From: Elgaria multicarinata webbii
Taxonomy: Eukaryota > Chordata > Lepidosauria > Squamata > Anguidae
Length of the DNA: 64,000 nucleotides
NCBI RefSeq assembly: GCF_023053635.1
Contig: NC_086182.1
Coordinates: forward strand, 3,671,001-3,735,000
Reading direction: 5' to 3'
The notes under the pieces are model-generated. The model did no database searches, was not told where the DNA came from, and saw only the letters and a program-made list of their open reading frames with translations. The stretch's first letter is position 1; the number at the start of each line of letters is the position of its first letter. Positions 1 through 10,307 of this stretch are shown here, one piece after another. Position numbers and translations under genes: made by a program.

Positions 1-214
1 AAAAATCCAGTTATGTTAACCTTTCAGGGCATAAAACCTTTTCGCAGTTTGTGATTATGCATACTCAGACGTTTTCAGTAACGTTTTCACAAATAGAAGC
101 TATTTTCTGACTAAATACTCTACAGTAAAACGTGTCCAGATAGGGCCAGGGAGCTACCCGAACGATCAGATGTTAGAGAAGGCCAGAACACAAGGAGCCG
201 CCTTAAGTGGAGTT

Positions 215-490
215 AGAGCATCATCCATCTGCTTCAGTATTGTCTACACCCGGGGATGCGTAGACTGTAGATCGTCAAGTGTTTGGGACTTCTGGCTCTC
301 AGAACCCCCTGCCAACATGACCAATGGTCAGGATGCTTGGAGTTGAGTTCCTATTTTCTGCCCTCCCTTGGTCTGCACTGACTGGCAGCAGCTCTTCAGG
401 GTCCCCAATGGGACTCTTTTCCAGCCCTACCTGGAGATGCCAGCAATTAAATCTGAGACATTCTGCTACCACTGAATGATGGCCCTTTCC
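215..490 (-). mobile_element. tRNA-derived SINE, interrupted by a MITE fragment
   Basis: On the minus strand the right part reads like a tRNA-type SINE head: a degenerate A-box-like 'agctcagtggtag' region near 470, a B-box-like region near 450, then the 'ctccaggtagggctgg' body (about 415-440) and the 'gctgccagtcagtgcagac' body (about 375-395). The same body recurs at 8535-8612 and 56585-56745, so this is a dispersed family. Between about 252 and 372 foreign sequence interrupts it. That sequence includes a half-copy of the hAT-type MITE recognised by 'catgaccaatggtcagga'. The element is old and diverged. Confidence 0.5.
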
Positions 491-1498
491 GGAACAAAAG
501 CTGGAAAAGGCTGTTGCAGATCTACCTTGTTTTTTACTAGAACTCTCAGGTCCATCAAGGGGAGCCTTGTGAAAAACAGTGGTGCTGGCTCAGAATTAAG
601 GCCCAGGGTGCCCCTGAGCACATGTTCAACCCAGGAATTTGTAATCAATACTAGAACCAAGCTCTAAAGTCCTTCCACAGGAAATTCCACTCAAAGTTTT
701 CTTTCTCATATTTTTTCTTCTGGAGATGAGGGAGCTTTATAGTTCTTGTTAGCAGAATTAACAATAACTATTGTTTTGGGCCCAATACATTTTCCTGCCT
801 GAGGTAGAACAGCAAATGCTGCGTCCCTCTCCCAAAGTCGCTTGCGTCGTACCTTCAGCCAACTAAGTTACTTCGGCATCTGAGGCAGAAAATTCCACAA
901 ACGCACCTCCCCTTCCTGACAGTAAAAATACAACAAATAATAAATAATAAATCAAATACCAATTTCCTTTCTTTTCATGAAACCCCAAAACAGCTGCCTG
1001 AAATGACCACCTCATTCTGCCTAATAGCAGGGCCAGCTGTTGGAATCAGAAACCCTTGTTAACCTACTGCAGATCACCCAGGGTTCAATCAGTAGATCCC
1101 AAAGTACCTTCTGCCCATCGCCTGGTGTGTAATCCCGGTTGTATACCGTAGATTGGGAGGAGGTATTAGACTAGTTTCTCATGACTTTGTCTAGCTGTGG
1201 CTGACATTGGTAAGGTCAGTGGAAGTACTGCTCTCTTTTTTTTCTGAGAGTAGAGGAGAAACTCAATGGCTGGAGCTCCAGATGCAAAATCTTAGCCAGA
1301 GGAAAAGATTACCCAGCATCCACCATAGCAGCCAAGGAGGAAAGTTGTGCAACAAACTGTAGCATATTGATAACAACAACACATCAGACACCCAAGGCAA
1401 AAAGGCAATCATCACAGGCATATCCATTATTCATCAAATAATTTTGAAAACATTTGACCCAACAGATAAGCTTTATGTATTACATTTCTACTAGTGTT

Positions 1499-1985
1499 AA
1501 AAGCAGAGACACCACACTGACAACAAAGGGCCGCATAGTTAAAGCAATAGTATTCCCCGTAGTAACCTATGGCTGCGAGAGCTGGACCATAAGGAAAGCA
1601 GAGCGAAGGAAGAGAGATGCTTTTGAACTGGGGTGTTGGAGGAAAATTCTGAGAGTGCCGTGGACTGCAAGAAGATCAAACCAGTCCATATTCCAGGAAA
1701 TAAAGCCAGACTGCTCACTTGAGGGAATGGTATTAAAGGCAAAACTGAAGTACTTTGGCCACATAATGAGAAGACAGGATACCCTGGAGAAGAGGCTGAT
1801 GCTAGGGAAAGTGGAAGGCAAAAGGAAGAGGGGCCCGACCAAGGGCAAGATGGATGATATTCTGGAGGTGACAGACTTGACCTTGGGGGAGCTAGGGGTG
1901 GCGACGGCCGACAGAAAGCTCTGGCATGGGCTGGTCCATGAAGTCACGAAGAGTCGGAAGCGACTGAACGAATAAACAACAACAC
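1499..1985 (+). mobile_element. BovB (RTE) LINE, 3' end of ORF2
   Basis: A frame at 1454-1975 encodes the C-terminal part of a BovB-type ORF2 protein. It includes the hallmark YGCESWTIRKAERR, VPWTARRSNQS, KYFGHIMRRQDTLEKRLMLG and HEVTKSRKRLNE. The 3' end reads 'gaacgaataaacaacaaca', the usual short RTE tail. The endonuclease and reverse transcriptase are absent, so this is a 5'-truncated dead copy. BovB is widespread in squamates, which supports the taxonomic guess. Confidence 0.9.
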
Positions 1986-2393
1986 AAACCCATGTTGCCA
2001 CGGGCACTAGTAATCTTGCTACTTCCCCACTTTTTTGCTCAAAAATGAGCAAAATCGGTCTGGTAGATTTTCCCTTTCCTCTAGGGAGCTCAAGTCAACA
2101 TAAACTTGGATTCCCAGCCAATAAGGTCCCTAATAGCAATTTTACATGAATATGTTCCACTTCTCCATTTAGTTTCCTCTTCTGATTTCAAACTCTTAGT
2201 ATCAATGGCTATAGTCAGACACTCAGCAGAGTGCCGGGGCCACTGCCTCTTTGAAGAAAGCAGCAGGTTTGTACTAATAAGTTCTAAAAGGCGTTGTCTT
2301 GTCAAATTCTTCAGAAAACTGATTCCGGCACCGATCAGGTTGACATTCCAATCTGTGTGATGGAGACATGTCACTCCATAGTGCTCATAATGG

Positions 2394-2815
2394 GCCTTTC
2401 TACACCTTGGATTTTTCCAGGGATCATCCCTGGATTGTCCCTGTGCATCCAAAGGCAGGGACGATCCCTCCATTTCCCTGGGATAACCAAGACCTCAGTT
2501 ATCCCAGTGTTTCCTGCGATCCCGGGATGATCCCAAGGACCGTGGCCGGTGTGGGTGCCCGTCCCGGCTTCTTCCCTCCTCCGTGCGAGTAAAGGAAAGG
2601 AGCCAGGCTGGGGGGAGTTTAGGGACATGGGGGGAAGTGAGGTCGAGACTTTCCCCCCTTACTTTTCCACTGGAGTGCAAGTGTACTCTGGCTCTGTCTT
2701 TTTTTTTAAAAAAATGGCAGGCGCGATGTCCCTCTTCCCTTCTGGGATGTCAAGCAGGTAAGGTTGGGATCATCCCCCCTCCCTCCCCAAAGGCACTTAG
2801 GTGTAGAAAGGGTCA
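2394..2815. mobile_element. MITE-like element with short inverted ends (putative)
   Basis: The block starts with 'cctttctacacct' and ends with 'aggtgtagaaagg', a 13-bp inverted match. It contains repeated palindromic words such as 'gggatgatccc'. It is more GC-rich than its surroundings, and its spurious ORFs on both strands are low in complexity. The ends and size suit a non-autonomous DNA transposon. No convincing target-site duplication was found. Confidence 0.4.
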
Positions 2816-2869
2816 ATGCGGCAGGCCCTGTGGGCACCCTGTGTACAGAGGGAGGCTTTAATATGCTCT

Positions 2870-3005
2870 TTTATTATTAATATTAATATTATTTACATTT
2901 ATATACCGCCCCATAGCTGAAGCTCACTGGGTGGTTTACAAAAGTTAAAAACAGCGAACATTAAAAACAAATATACAGAATCTAAAACCATGAGCAGCAC
3001 AAAAT
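2870..3005 (-). repeat. L2-type LINE 3' tail
   Basis: The sequence reads 'atttatataccgcccca' followed by 'agctgaagctcactgggtgg'. This is the reverse complement of the conserved L2-clade end seen at 40395-40470 (CCACCCAGAGAGCTTCGGCT then TATAAATGTAAT). The element is inserted in minus orientation and is strongly 5'-truncated. Confidence 0.7.
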
Positions 3006-4689
3006 ACAAACAAAAACAGACAACATCTGTTTAGCCTGTTTTGTACAAATTCTTTTCTTCTTTTAACCCTTGCAAATTATTTTTTTCTGGAGTTGCATAG
3101 TTTAAAACAATAACAAGGAAAAATGCTACTTTATGGATCTATGAAAATAGATCTACATCATTGTAGAAGGTAGTGAGCTGCACAGAATAGGTGAAATAGC
3201 CATACTGAACTGGACCCAAAGTGGCATATTTAGCTGGGGTGGGTGGGTGGATGATTCTGCCAATTTAGCCTTGATGTGGGGTCCCCGTGTTGTAGGCTCC
3301 TTCCTGTATATGGTTGGTGGAGTGGGGCTCTCTCCACCATGCAAGTTGGGAAGCCGCATTGCACTGTGGCTAAGTGGGTGAACTCACCGGCTGAGGCAGG
3401 TCATGTTCTCGGCCTCACTTGTTATAGGAGTGAGTCAGCTTTCTAATCCTCTTAAATCACTCAATAAATGTGCTGAACTTTTATTTTGGAGCTACCTGCT
3501 CCAGAGAATCAGACCGTTAAGCCGAGCCTATGAAGTGTATTAGCTTAAAAGTCCACAATAACGCCATGAAAGCTGTGTGAGTGAGTGAGAGAGTGAATAT
3601 ACTCCCTCCCTTCCCCCAAATCTCTTTCGTAGCTTTACAGTTGCTTTTAAAGTTCACACAACTTGTGTGCTTGGAAGCAACGCCTTCTATTCACCTGAGG
3701 CGGACCTACAACTGTTTCTGGTCAGTCTCGTGAGCCAGACATACACATCAAGCCTGTTTTTGCTGACCTGAATCCGAATGCAGGTTGCATCACATCTGCA
3801 GTACTATAGCAAAGCAAATATGGCAATCTGATATTCAGTGCAGATGCACACACTGGCAAAAAGAGGATTCAAAATGGTCTATTGGTACTTTTAAATTCAA
3901 AGAGCAGACTTCAACTTGTCTTGCTAGAACAGTCAGTGCGTGTCTCAACAGTGGCAATTTGGCATTAGCTAGACAGGCTGAAGGAACAATGCAAATGGTT
4001 CTAGTATCTGCTTATGAAATCCCAACCAGTTGAACACTCAATCCAACCCACTGTTCCCTTTTCATTTTTTTAAAAATACACATTCAGTAGCATTCACGTA
4101 GGGAAGGGATTTTCTTTGAAAATCTAGCAGATTGAAAATATTGCATATTAAAAGTTCAGAGTGTTGAGCAAGGGGGGAATTGCTGGGGAGGGTTTTTTCG
4201 GGGTGGGTTTTTAAATTTTTCTTGCTGGAGTGCTGTTTTGTTCTTGCAGTGGGAGTAATCAAATTATAAAGGTGGAAGAGGAAGTAGCATTGCTGAATAG
4301 TACATATGGATTCAGGAAAAGTACAGTGACTCCTTGTACGGCATGAAATAAAACAGTGGCTCTGCATTTACAGTGTAATGTATCAACATAAATGGTCTCA
4401 ATAAACAATCATTTTGATGCTCATCTTTGGAGTTCTGTCTTTGATACTGAGAAATGACGGCTCAGTGCCCTAAAAATCAGTTGACATGCATAGGAATCCC
4501 CCCCCCCGCTCCCTCTCCAAAACAGTGAGGCTCAAATGCATGCATGCCTATTTGCAAAAGAAAAACCAAGCTAGAACCCCCATGGTCCACAGTTAGGTGT
4601 TAAATGTACAAAGTAAAAATTCATACTTGGGATCTCTTCACAGCTGAGGCAAAACTTAACTGTGCTAAGTTATCCTAAGGATGTATCCT

Positions 4690-4740
4690 TGCTTAAGAAC
4701 AGGCAAAGGACCTTGCTGGATCAGACCAACGTCTCCTAGC
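4690..4740 (-). repeat. CR1-like retroposon 3' fragment
   Basis: 'aagaacaggcaaaggacctt' followed by 'gctggatcagaccaa' is the reverse complement of the end of the retroposon at 20750-21085. That copy has 'tggtctgatccagcaaggct' and a TTCTTAT-like tail. This is a very short remnant. Confidence 0.45.
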
Positions 4741-6201
4741 TCCAGGAATCCCCAAACTGGCTTAGTTTAGCTGGTCCACCACACATTTGCCCCTGGTGCA
4801 CAGGTGGACCATGATCTACCTTCTACTCCCCCAGTTTGGCAGACTCTTTGATCCTGCTCTTTCCCATCCTTCCAATCAGAGGGGTGTGCATAGTTCTGTC
4901 CCCTTATTTAAATGGATATTGGCAAATGTCCTGTGGGTTGGATTCTCAACAGTTTAGTTTTCATGTGCCTTTTTCCTGTCCTCTTGCTAACATGAGTCCA
5001 ATGCCATGATAACCTGCTATTTCTTGGAAGGTAAGCTATCTTGTGTTCTGATGACTGTATGTGTGATCCATCTGGCCCCTTCCCCTCCAAAATATTTGCC
5101 TCTTGCAGCAAGGTAACAGCAAGCTGAAGTTCCCCCGACTGTTTGCCTTCATTGTTCTGCTAGTCGGGCATTAGCTCGTAACACTTAGTTATACGGTCTT
5201 TGAGTTGGACAGTGCCAGTGCTGCAGCCAGCCGTGCCCTATTCCTCGTATTGTACAAGCTGGAATCCAAAGAGAAGTGCCGCCACCCTTGATGGGTTTCT
5301 CTTTGAGCAAGTAGGCAAGCAAAAATAGCCAAGTGGTTGCCCTCCTCAAAAGGAGGCTGACAGTGATTTTGAATGGGTGGGGAGTTGCTCAGTTAATAAC
5401 TTTTTAATAAATGAGAACATCTTCATGCAATGTGGTTGGTGGCCATTCTCAAGGGTGGCTTACAGAAAAGATGATTTCCAAAATCTTCCAGTTAAATTCT
5501 GAAATTTGGAGAGAAACCAACTCTGGTGGGAAGGATTCGTTCAAAGGCAGCAAACCTTGCCTGTATCGAATGTGCGTGTTTTATTTTGCTTGTAGAATTT
5601 GGATATTTCCCCCCAAACATGGTCTGAGAGAGAAGACACTTTTGGGAATCATAGGTCATCAGGCATGTGGAGACATAGGGCGTTTGGAGCGGTCAAGGGG
5701 CTGGAAAGTGAAGAAATGCTAGTGTACACCACCACTATTGAGCCTACTCTAGCTTCTCTAGCCTTTAGCAGAAACTAGCCCCTTCCCCCTGACTTCATGA
5801 GGAGTAGAAACTTATCTTCCTTGTTTCAAATGAAAACAAAGATTGCTGTATGCCACTGACCCCCAGCTAGGATGGCCATCTTGTCCCCCCCTCCCCTTCA
5901 ATCATATCATGAGGCTTGAATGTCTGTGTATTTATAACATCTTCCATCTCTTTCTAACCCACATTTTGTGGAGTCCCGAAGTGTGAGGAAATGCTGAGTT
6001 ACATTCACGTTTGTATGCTGTAACTACTTCACTTCGTCTTTGCATAATTTTTATTTTAAATGTATTTCTCCCTCCCTCCATTCCCCTCCACCCCATGTGT
6101 GCTGCTGATTTTGAATCAAACATCATAACGCACTTGTGGTTAAGTTTTACTGCGAAACTTTCAAGATCGCTAAGTCACAGGGCTTGTGTTCTATTTTGTA
6201 G

Positions 6202-7337
6202 GTCTGCAGGGGGAGCCAGCCATATACTTCGCAGTGAATGCTGAGCAAGGTCGAGGAGGAACTGCTCTTGGTGGCTTCCAGCTGAACGAACAGCAGCAAG
6301 AGATGCTGGATGGTCGAAACCAACATGGAGGAGAATCTGACTTCTTGATGAGGGATGGTCCTTCAAGCAACAGCTCTTTCCACAGCAGTGAGGGGGAAGG
6401 GACCGACCAGGAGGCAGACATCCTGGATTGTAGTGGATCCAGGCCTTTGCTGATGGACTCTGAAGAGGAAGAGGAGGCCTGTAAAATAAACCCACAGCAT
6501 CAGGAAAGGGACAGAGTCCCCCAAGAAGACTTGAACCCCCAACCTCCCCAGAGTGGGCCAGGGCAGATTCTACTCAATTCTTTCCAACAGCCCCCGGGGG
6601 AAACTTTGGGCGAGAGAGACGTCTTTGCCACAGCTCCTTTCCAAACCTCCAGACCCCTCCATGATGACTTGGACATCTTCACCAAAGCTCCCTTCATCTC
6701 CAAGAGCCCGAAGCAACTGGATGAGGGCGATGTGTTCCTTAGAGCTCCATTCACAAAAAGGAAAAGCCAGGAAGAGCTGACTTCGCACAGTGTGGCTCAG
6801 GAATCTCCTGCTGCAGCAGCGGCGTTCCTCCTCTCTGCTGGAGCTGCCCAGTACGCGTTCAACGCTGCATTCCCGAACCTGGATATGGGCATGGCTGTTT
6901 CCCGGCTCGGACAAGGTCAATATTCTGGGGCCTCATTGGCTCAGCCTTCCAGTGCTCCCCATGTTTCTGCAAGAACAAATGAAGGCCCACATGCCATTCT
7001 TCCCAAAGACGCCCCAGGAGAGCTGGGGAGCATTCCTGCTGACCCACTCCAAGGACATGCGCTCCCCCAAGACATCTTCTTGGGCCCGAAGGTCAGCAGC
7101 AAGCCTTTCCGTCCACAGTCGTTAGCAAAATACTCCCGTCACTACAGCCCAGAAGGTGGTCCATGTGATGCCGCCCAGCCCATTGCAGCTTACAAAGTGG
7201 TGTCTCAGACCAACAAGCAAGCCATCGCTGGGTCTGTTTCCATTGCCCCGCTTTCTTCCAGAACTAAAGCGCTGCCCAGTTCTGATCCATTTGCATCCGC
7301 ACCCTTCCCTTCGAAACTGGGAAAGCAGCAGCCGTAA
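6202..7337 (+). CDS. AAK1: AP2-associated kinase 1, C-terminal coding exon (partial)
   Basis: This exon opens after the acceptor TAG at 6199-6201 and runs open to TAA at 7335-7337, giving about 378 residues. The kinase domain lies upstream of the window. The encoded tail is acidic, Ser/Pro/Gln-rich and probably disordered. It carries spaced D-x-F-x-x-A-P-F motifs: DVFATAPF (from 6618), DIFTKAPF (6672), DVFLRAPF (6729) and DPFASAPF (7284). DPF/DxF motifs of this kind bind the appendage domains of the AP2 clathrin adaptor. That fits AAK1, which phosphorylates the AP2 mu subunit in endocytosis. The paralogue BMP2K has a similar tail, but the next genes downstream, NFU1 and GFPT1, match the AAK1 neighbourhood. 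That synteny decides the call. The frame is uninterrupted. Confidence 0.85.
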
Positions 7338-8534
7338 ATGGTTTCCACCATGACAGGGTTTCATGGCTTTGAATATGTTGGCCTTTTAAAGAACCTGCAA
7401 GTCCTAGACGGAATACACTCCGTACCAATACATAAAATGTCAGAACTCGTGTTGCTGTGACACTCACCTGAATCATCTGAAGCTGCTGGTTTCAGGCTTT
7501 TAACCGCCAGACAACTGAAGTTTTTTCATGTGCTTTCATGTTCCACCACTCCACTATTTGCTCTCAATTTGGGGTGGCGGGTAGTTACTTAAACCAGTAA
7601 TAACAAGGTGAATATATTGGATAGAACTAATTACCTCTTGATATTAGCATCCGCTAAGGATTACAGAGTATATCAACACTACACCAAGAATGTTCCAGGA
7701 AAAAACGGTACCCAGATGGAAGATAGTTTAATTTTTCCAACCAAGAGAGAAGCTGGGAGAAAGGATATAGTAAACTTTTCTAGTTGTTGCTAATAAATCT
7801 TGCCCTAGAACCAGAACCTGCCAATTTGAACCTGAAGTCTCACTCTGCAGTGTGTGCCTGCTGTTGCTGTCGGTTTTTTGTCTTTTGTTTCTACCTGAAA
7901 TCAATTGGAATAACAGCACTCTAACTGACTTAGGTTACAGTGTTATGCACACTTACTTGAAGATAAGGGAGAGGTCTTGGGTTTGGCCTGCAGAGTCCTT
8001 CTGCAAGTTATACCCTTTGTGGAAGTGGTAACAGAAATGCAGTGAACATGGGGACCTAAGTAGCGTAAAGGAGCCTTTATCTATTCCCTAAAGGAGGGTT
8101 TGACTTTTTCACCTTTTTACAGCATTTTGGTTGTGAAGCAGATCTAAACCTAGATGAGATCGGCAAAGAAAAAACTTTAAGGTGAACTCCTCAGTGAGTT
8201 GGCTGGCAAGATGACCCCACTTGATACTGGCTTGATTTCTTGCTTCCTGTGTCCCGTCCATCCTTTCCCCTTGTCTTGGTCTGCCCCAGAACACCAGTGC
8301 TTTGCATGCAGTCTGGGGGGAATGCCCCAGCACGCATACCTGGTTCATGCAAGTTCCCCCCCCCCCACCTGTTAGTCCTCACTCTAGCCTTACATGGACT
8401 GAGTGTATCCGGCAATCCTTCCCTGTGGCTGCAGCGTGGGTACGGAGGCTGTCTGCCGGCAAAGCTGCTCCTGCACTGTTATGATTCCCCCCCCCCCCCC
8501 GAGTCAGCCCATCGGCCACGGAGCTCAGGACTGT

Positions 8535-8612
8535 CAGCACTGGCCAGCAGGAGTCTTTCCCAGCACTACCGGGAGATGTCAAGGATCAGCCCTGCGACCT
8601 TCTCTACGCAAA
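8535..8612 (-). repeat. tRNA-derived SINE remnant
   Basis: 'caggagtctttcccagcact' followed by 'accgggagatgtcaagga' and 'cgaccttctctacgcaaagc' parallels the SINE body at 410-470 and 56640-56720. It is a diverged minus-strand fragment lying between two oligo-C tracts. Confidence 0.45.
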
Positions 8613-8944
8613 GCGTGCCGAGGAAGGGCTGGCTCTCCTGGACCCAGTTTGCAAGGCCCCTATCAAAAGCTCTGCTCATTGGTCGGTCACCCCCCCCCCC
8701 CCGCTGTCCCCAGTGCAGGGAGGAGAAAGGGAGCCTTCTCCACCGCCACCACCCCGCTCCTACTTTTAATGCTCATGTGCCTGTGGCCCTGCCTCCACTA
8801 TCTGCACGGTAGGTGCAAAATCTGGCAGGATGCATCCAGATGCTCCCGTCAGAGACTGCACCAATTGGGCACCAAAGTTGTAGGTGGGGCTGGCATGTGG
8901 AGGGCCCCCCCCACTTCATGGGGTTGGGGAGAGAAGTGCAGTCT

Positions 8945-9035
8945 TCTCCAACCTGGGGCCCTCTGGACATTTTGGACTACAACTCTAATCAGCCCCAGCA
9001 AATGATCCAAAATGTCTGGAGGCAGCAGAAGACAG
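8945..9035. repeat. hAT-type MITE, diverged copy
   Basis: 'ctccaacctggggccctctg' with 'ttttggactacaactctaat' and a weak inverted counterpart 'atccaaaatgtctggaggc' match the palindromic MITE family of 10194 and 14729. No clear target duplication remains. Confidence 0.55.
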
Positions 9036-10193
9036 CTGTAGGGCATTTCTTGATCAGGTTCTATACACGCATGAGCTGATTAGCAAAACTTCTGATGCCG
9101 TTACTTTTGTGGTATGTTTGAAGCTGGGAGTGTTCAAACAGCCCTTATTTTTGTTTCATATATCTGGAGAAAAGAGTGTTCCGTACGTAGAGGGGGATTT
9201 TTTAATAAGGCATCGCATAGCTCATGCCATGCCAAAAAAATATGGAATGGCGTGTGTCGCATTGATCGTAATCCTGCTGAGCTCAGTGAGGCTTTGACAG
9301 CTTTTGATAGCTGAAGATCTGTTTCTGCAAAATGGTCGATTGGCAAATGATGTGCTCATGATTGGTCCTCACCTGCTGTTTAATGAAGGACAATCTTGGT
9401 TTTTAATTGACAATCCAAGAAGCTGGTGCATCGCAGAATTGACTTATGAGAAATCCTTGCGAAGTGTAGAAATTGATGGCAAGTTGACTCACAGCGGTCA
9501 GTTTTGTGGCATTGTGCCTTTTGTGTGTGGGAAACGTGTCATCACACTGCGACCTAGTAGATGTAACACATGAAATTTTACCTCATTCTCTTGCAGCTAT
9601 ATCTTTAAGTGCCCCCCCCCAGTCTGCCTCTTTTCAAAGGTAGCCCTACCATGAGGTAAGGCAAGGCAGATTTGGGGGTATCATTAAGGGTCCAGAGTAA
9701 ATGACAAATCTGACCCATGGGGCACAATTCCCTGGGTAACTCTTCTATGCAAGCCCTGCAATGAATTGAATGGGTAACTGTGTAAGACGCGCATGGGTGT
9801 ACTCTGGCCCCCATTCATTTTAATGGGGCTTGCGCAGGCAAATTTTCCCATGGATTGTGCCTCATGTCAGCCAATGGGTGAAAGAAGTTCCCTTTAGGGT
9901 TTCTCCTCCAGGTAGCAAAACATCTTGGGTGAGGCCTGGCTGTGAATAATGTTTGCTTTTTTCTGAAGGTTGTAGCCTATATGTTAGCAATTTGGTGGTT
10001 ATTGGGGATATGTGTGGAAACCTTAGCTGCTCGTGGTGTGACTGTATTCCCTGGTTAAGGGCCTGCTTTCAGTCCCTCAAGCTTTGAAACGGACTTGCTG
10101 GCACAAAAAGCTCTTTTGGTGGTACCTTCAAACGAATTCGTAGCACTTTGTTAACTGCAAACAGGGGCAATCGGGAGGGTGGTGGCTTTAGAC

Positions 10194-10307
10194 CAGCCTT
10201 CCTCAACCTGGGGCGCTCCAGATGTGTTGGACTACAACACATCTGGCTGGGGCATTCTGGGAGATGCAGTCCAACACATCTGGAGCGCCCCAGGTTGAGG
10301 AAGGCTG
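10194..10307. mobile_element. Palindromic hAT-type MITE with 8-bp target duplication
   Basis: A 114-bp element begins 'cagccttcctcaacctgggg' and ends with its reverse complement. The outer arms match almost perfectly for about 40 bp. It is flanked on both sides by the 8-bp direct repeat CTTTAGAC (10186-10193 and 10308-10315). Long terminal inverted repeats with 8-bp duplications are typical of hAT elements. It has no coding capacity, so it must have been moved by a transposase from elsewhere. Confidence 0.9.

Larger units (their letters stand above)
1..6201 (+). other. AAK1: AAK1 intron (last one before the terminal coding exon)
   Basis: This sequence precedes the terminal AAK1 exon. It ends in a plausible acceptor (pyrimidine-rich tract, then TAG at 6199-6201). 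No other exon could be recognised. It holds a tRNA-derived SINE (about 215-490), a BovB fragment (1499-1985), a MITE-like GC-rich block (2394-2815), an L2-type 3' tail (2870-3005) and a short retroposon fragment (4690-4740). The remainder, including 3.0-4.6 kb and 4.75-6.2 kb, looks like unique intronic DNA with no open frame resembling a known protein. Confidence 0.6.

Noticed and set aside
1454-1975. 173-codon frame as a possible AAK1 exon
   Set aside because: It is BovB ORF2 carboxyl sequence, repeated at 17 kb, 18 kb and 20 kb in this window.
5411-5722. 103-codon frame before the AAK1 exon
   Set aside because: No similarity to kinase-tail sequence and no convincing splice sites around it. 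Treated as intron.
8240-9005. Overlapping 190- and 200-codon frames
   Set aside because: They run through oligo-C tracts, an SINE remnant and a MITE half. Their proteins are Pro-rich with no domain.
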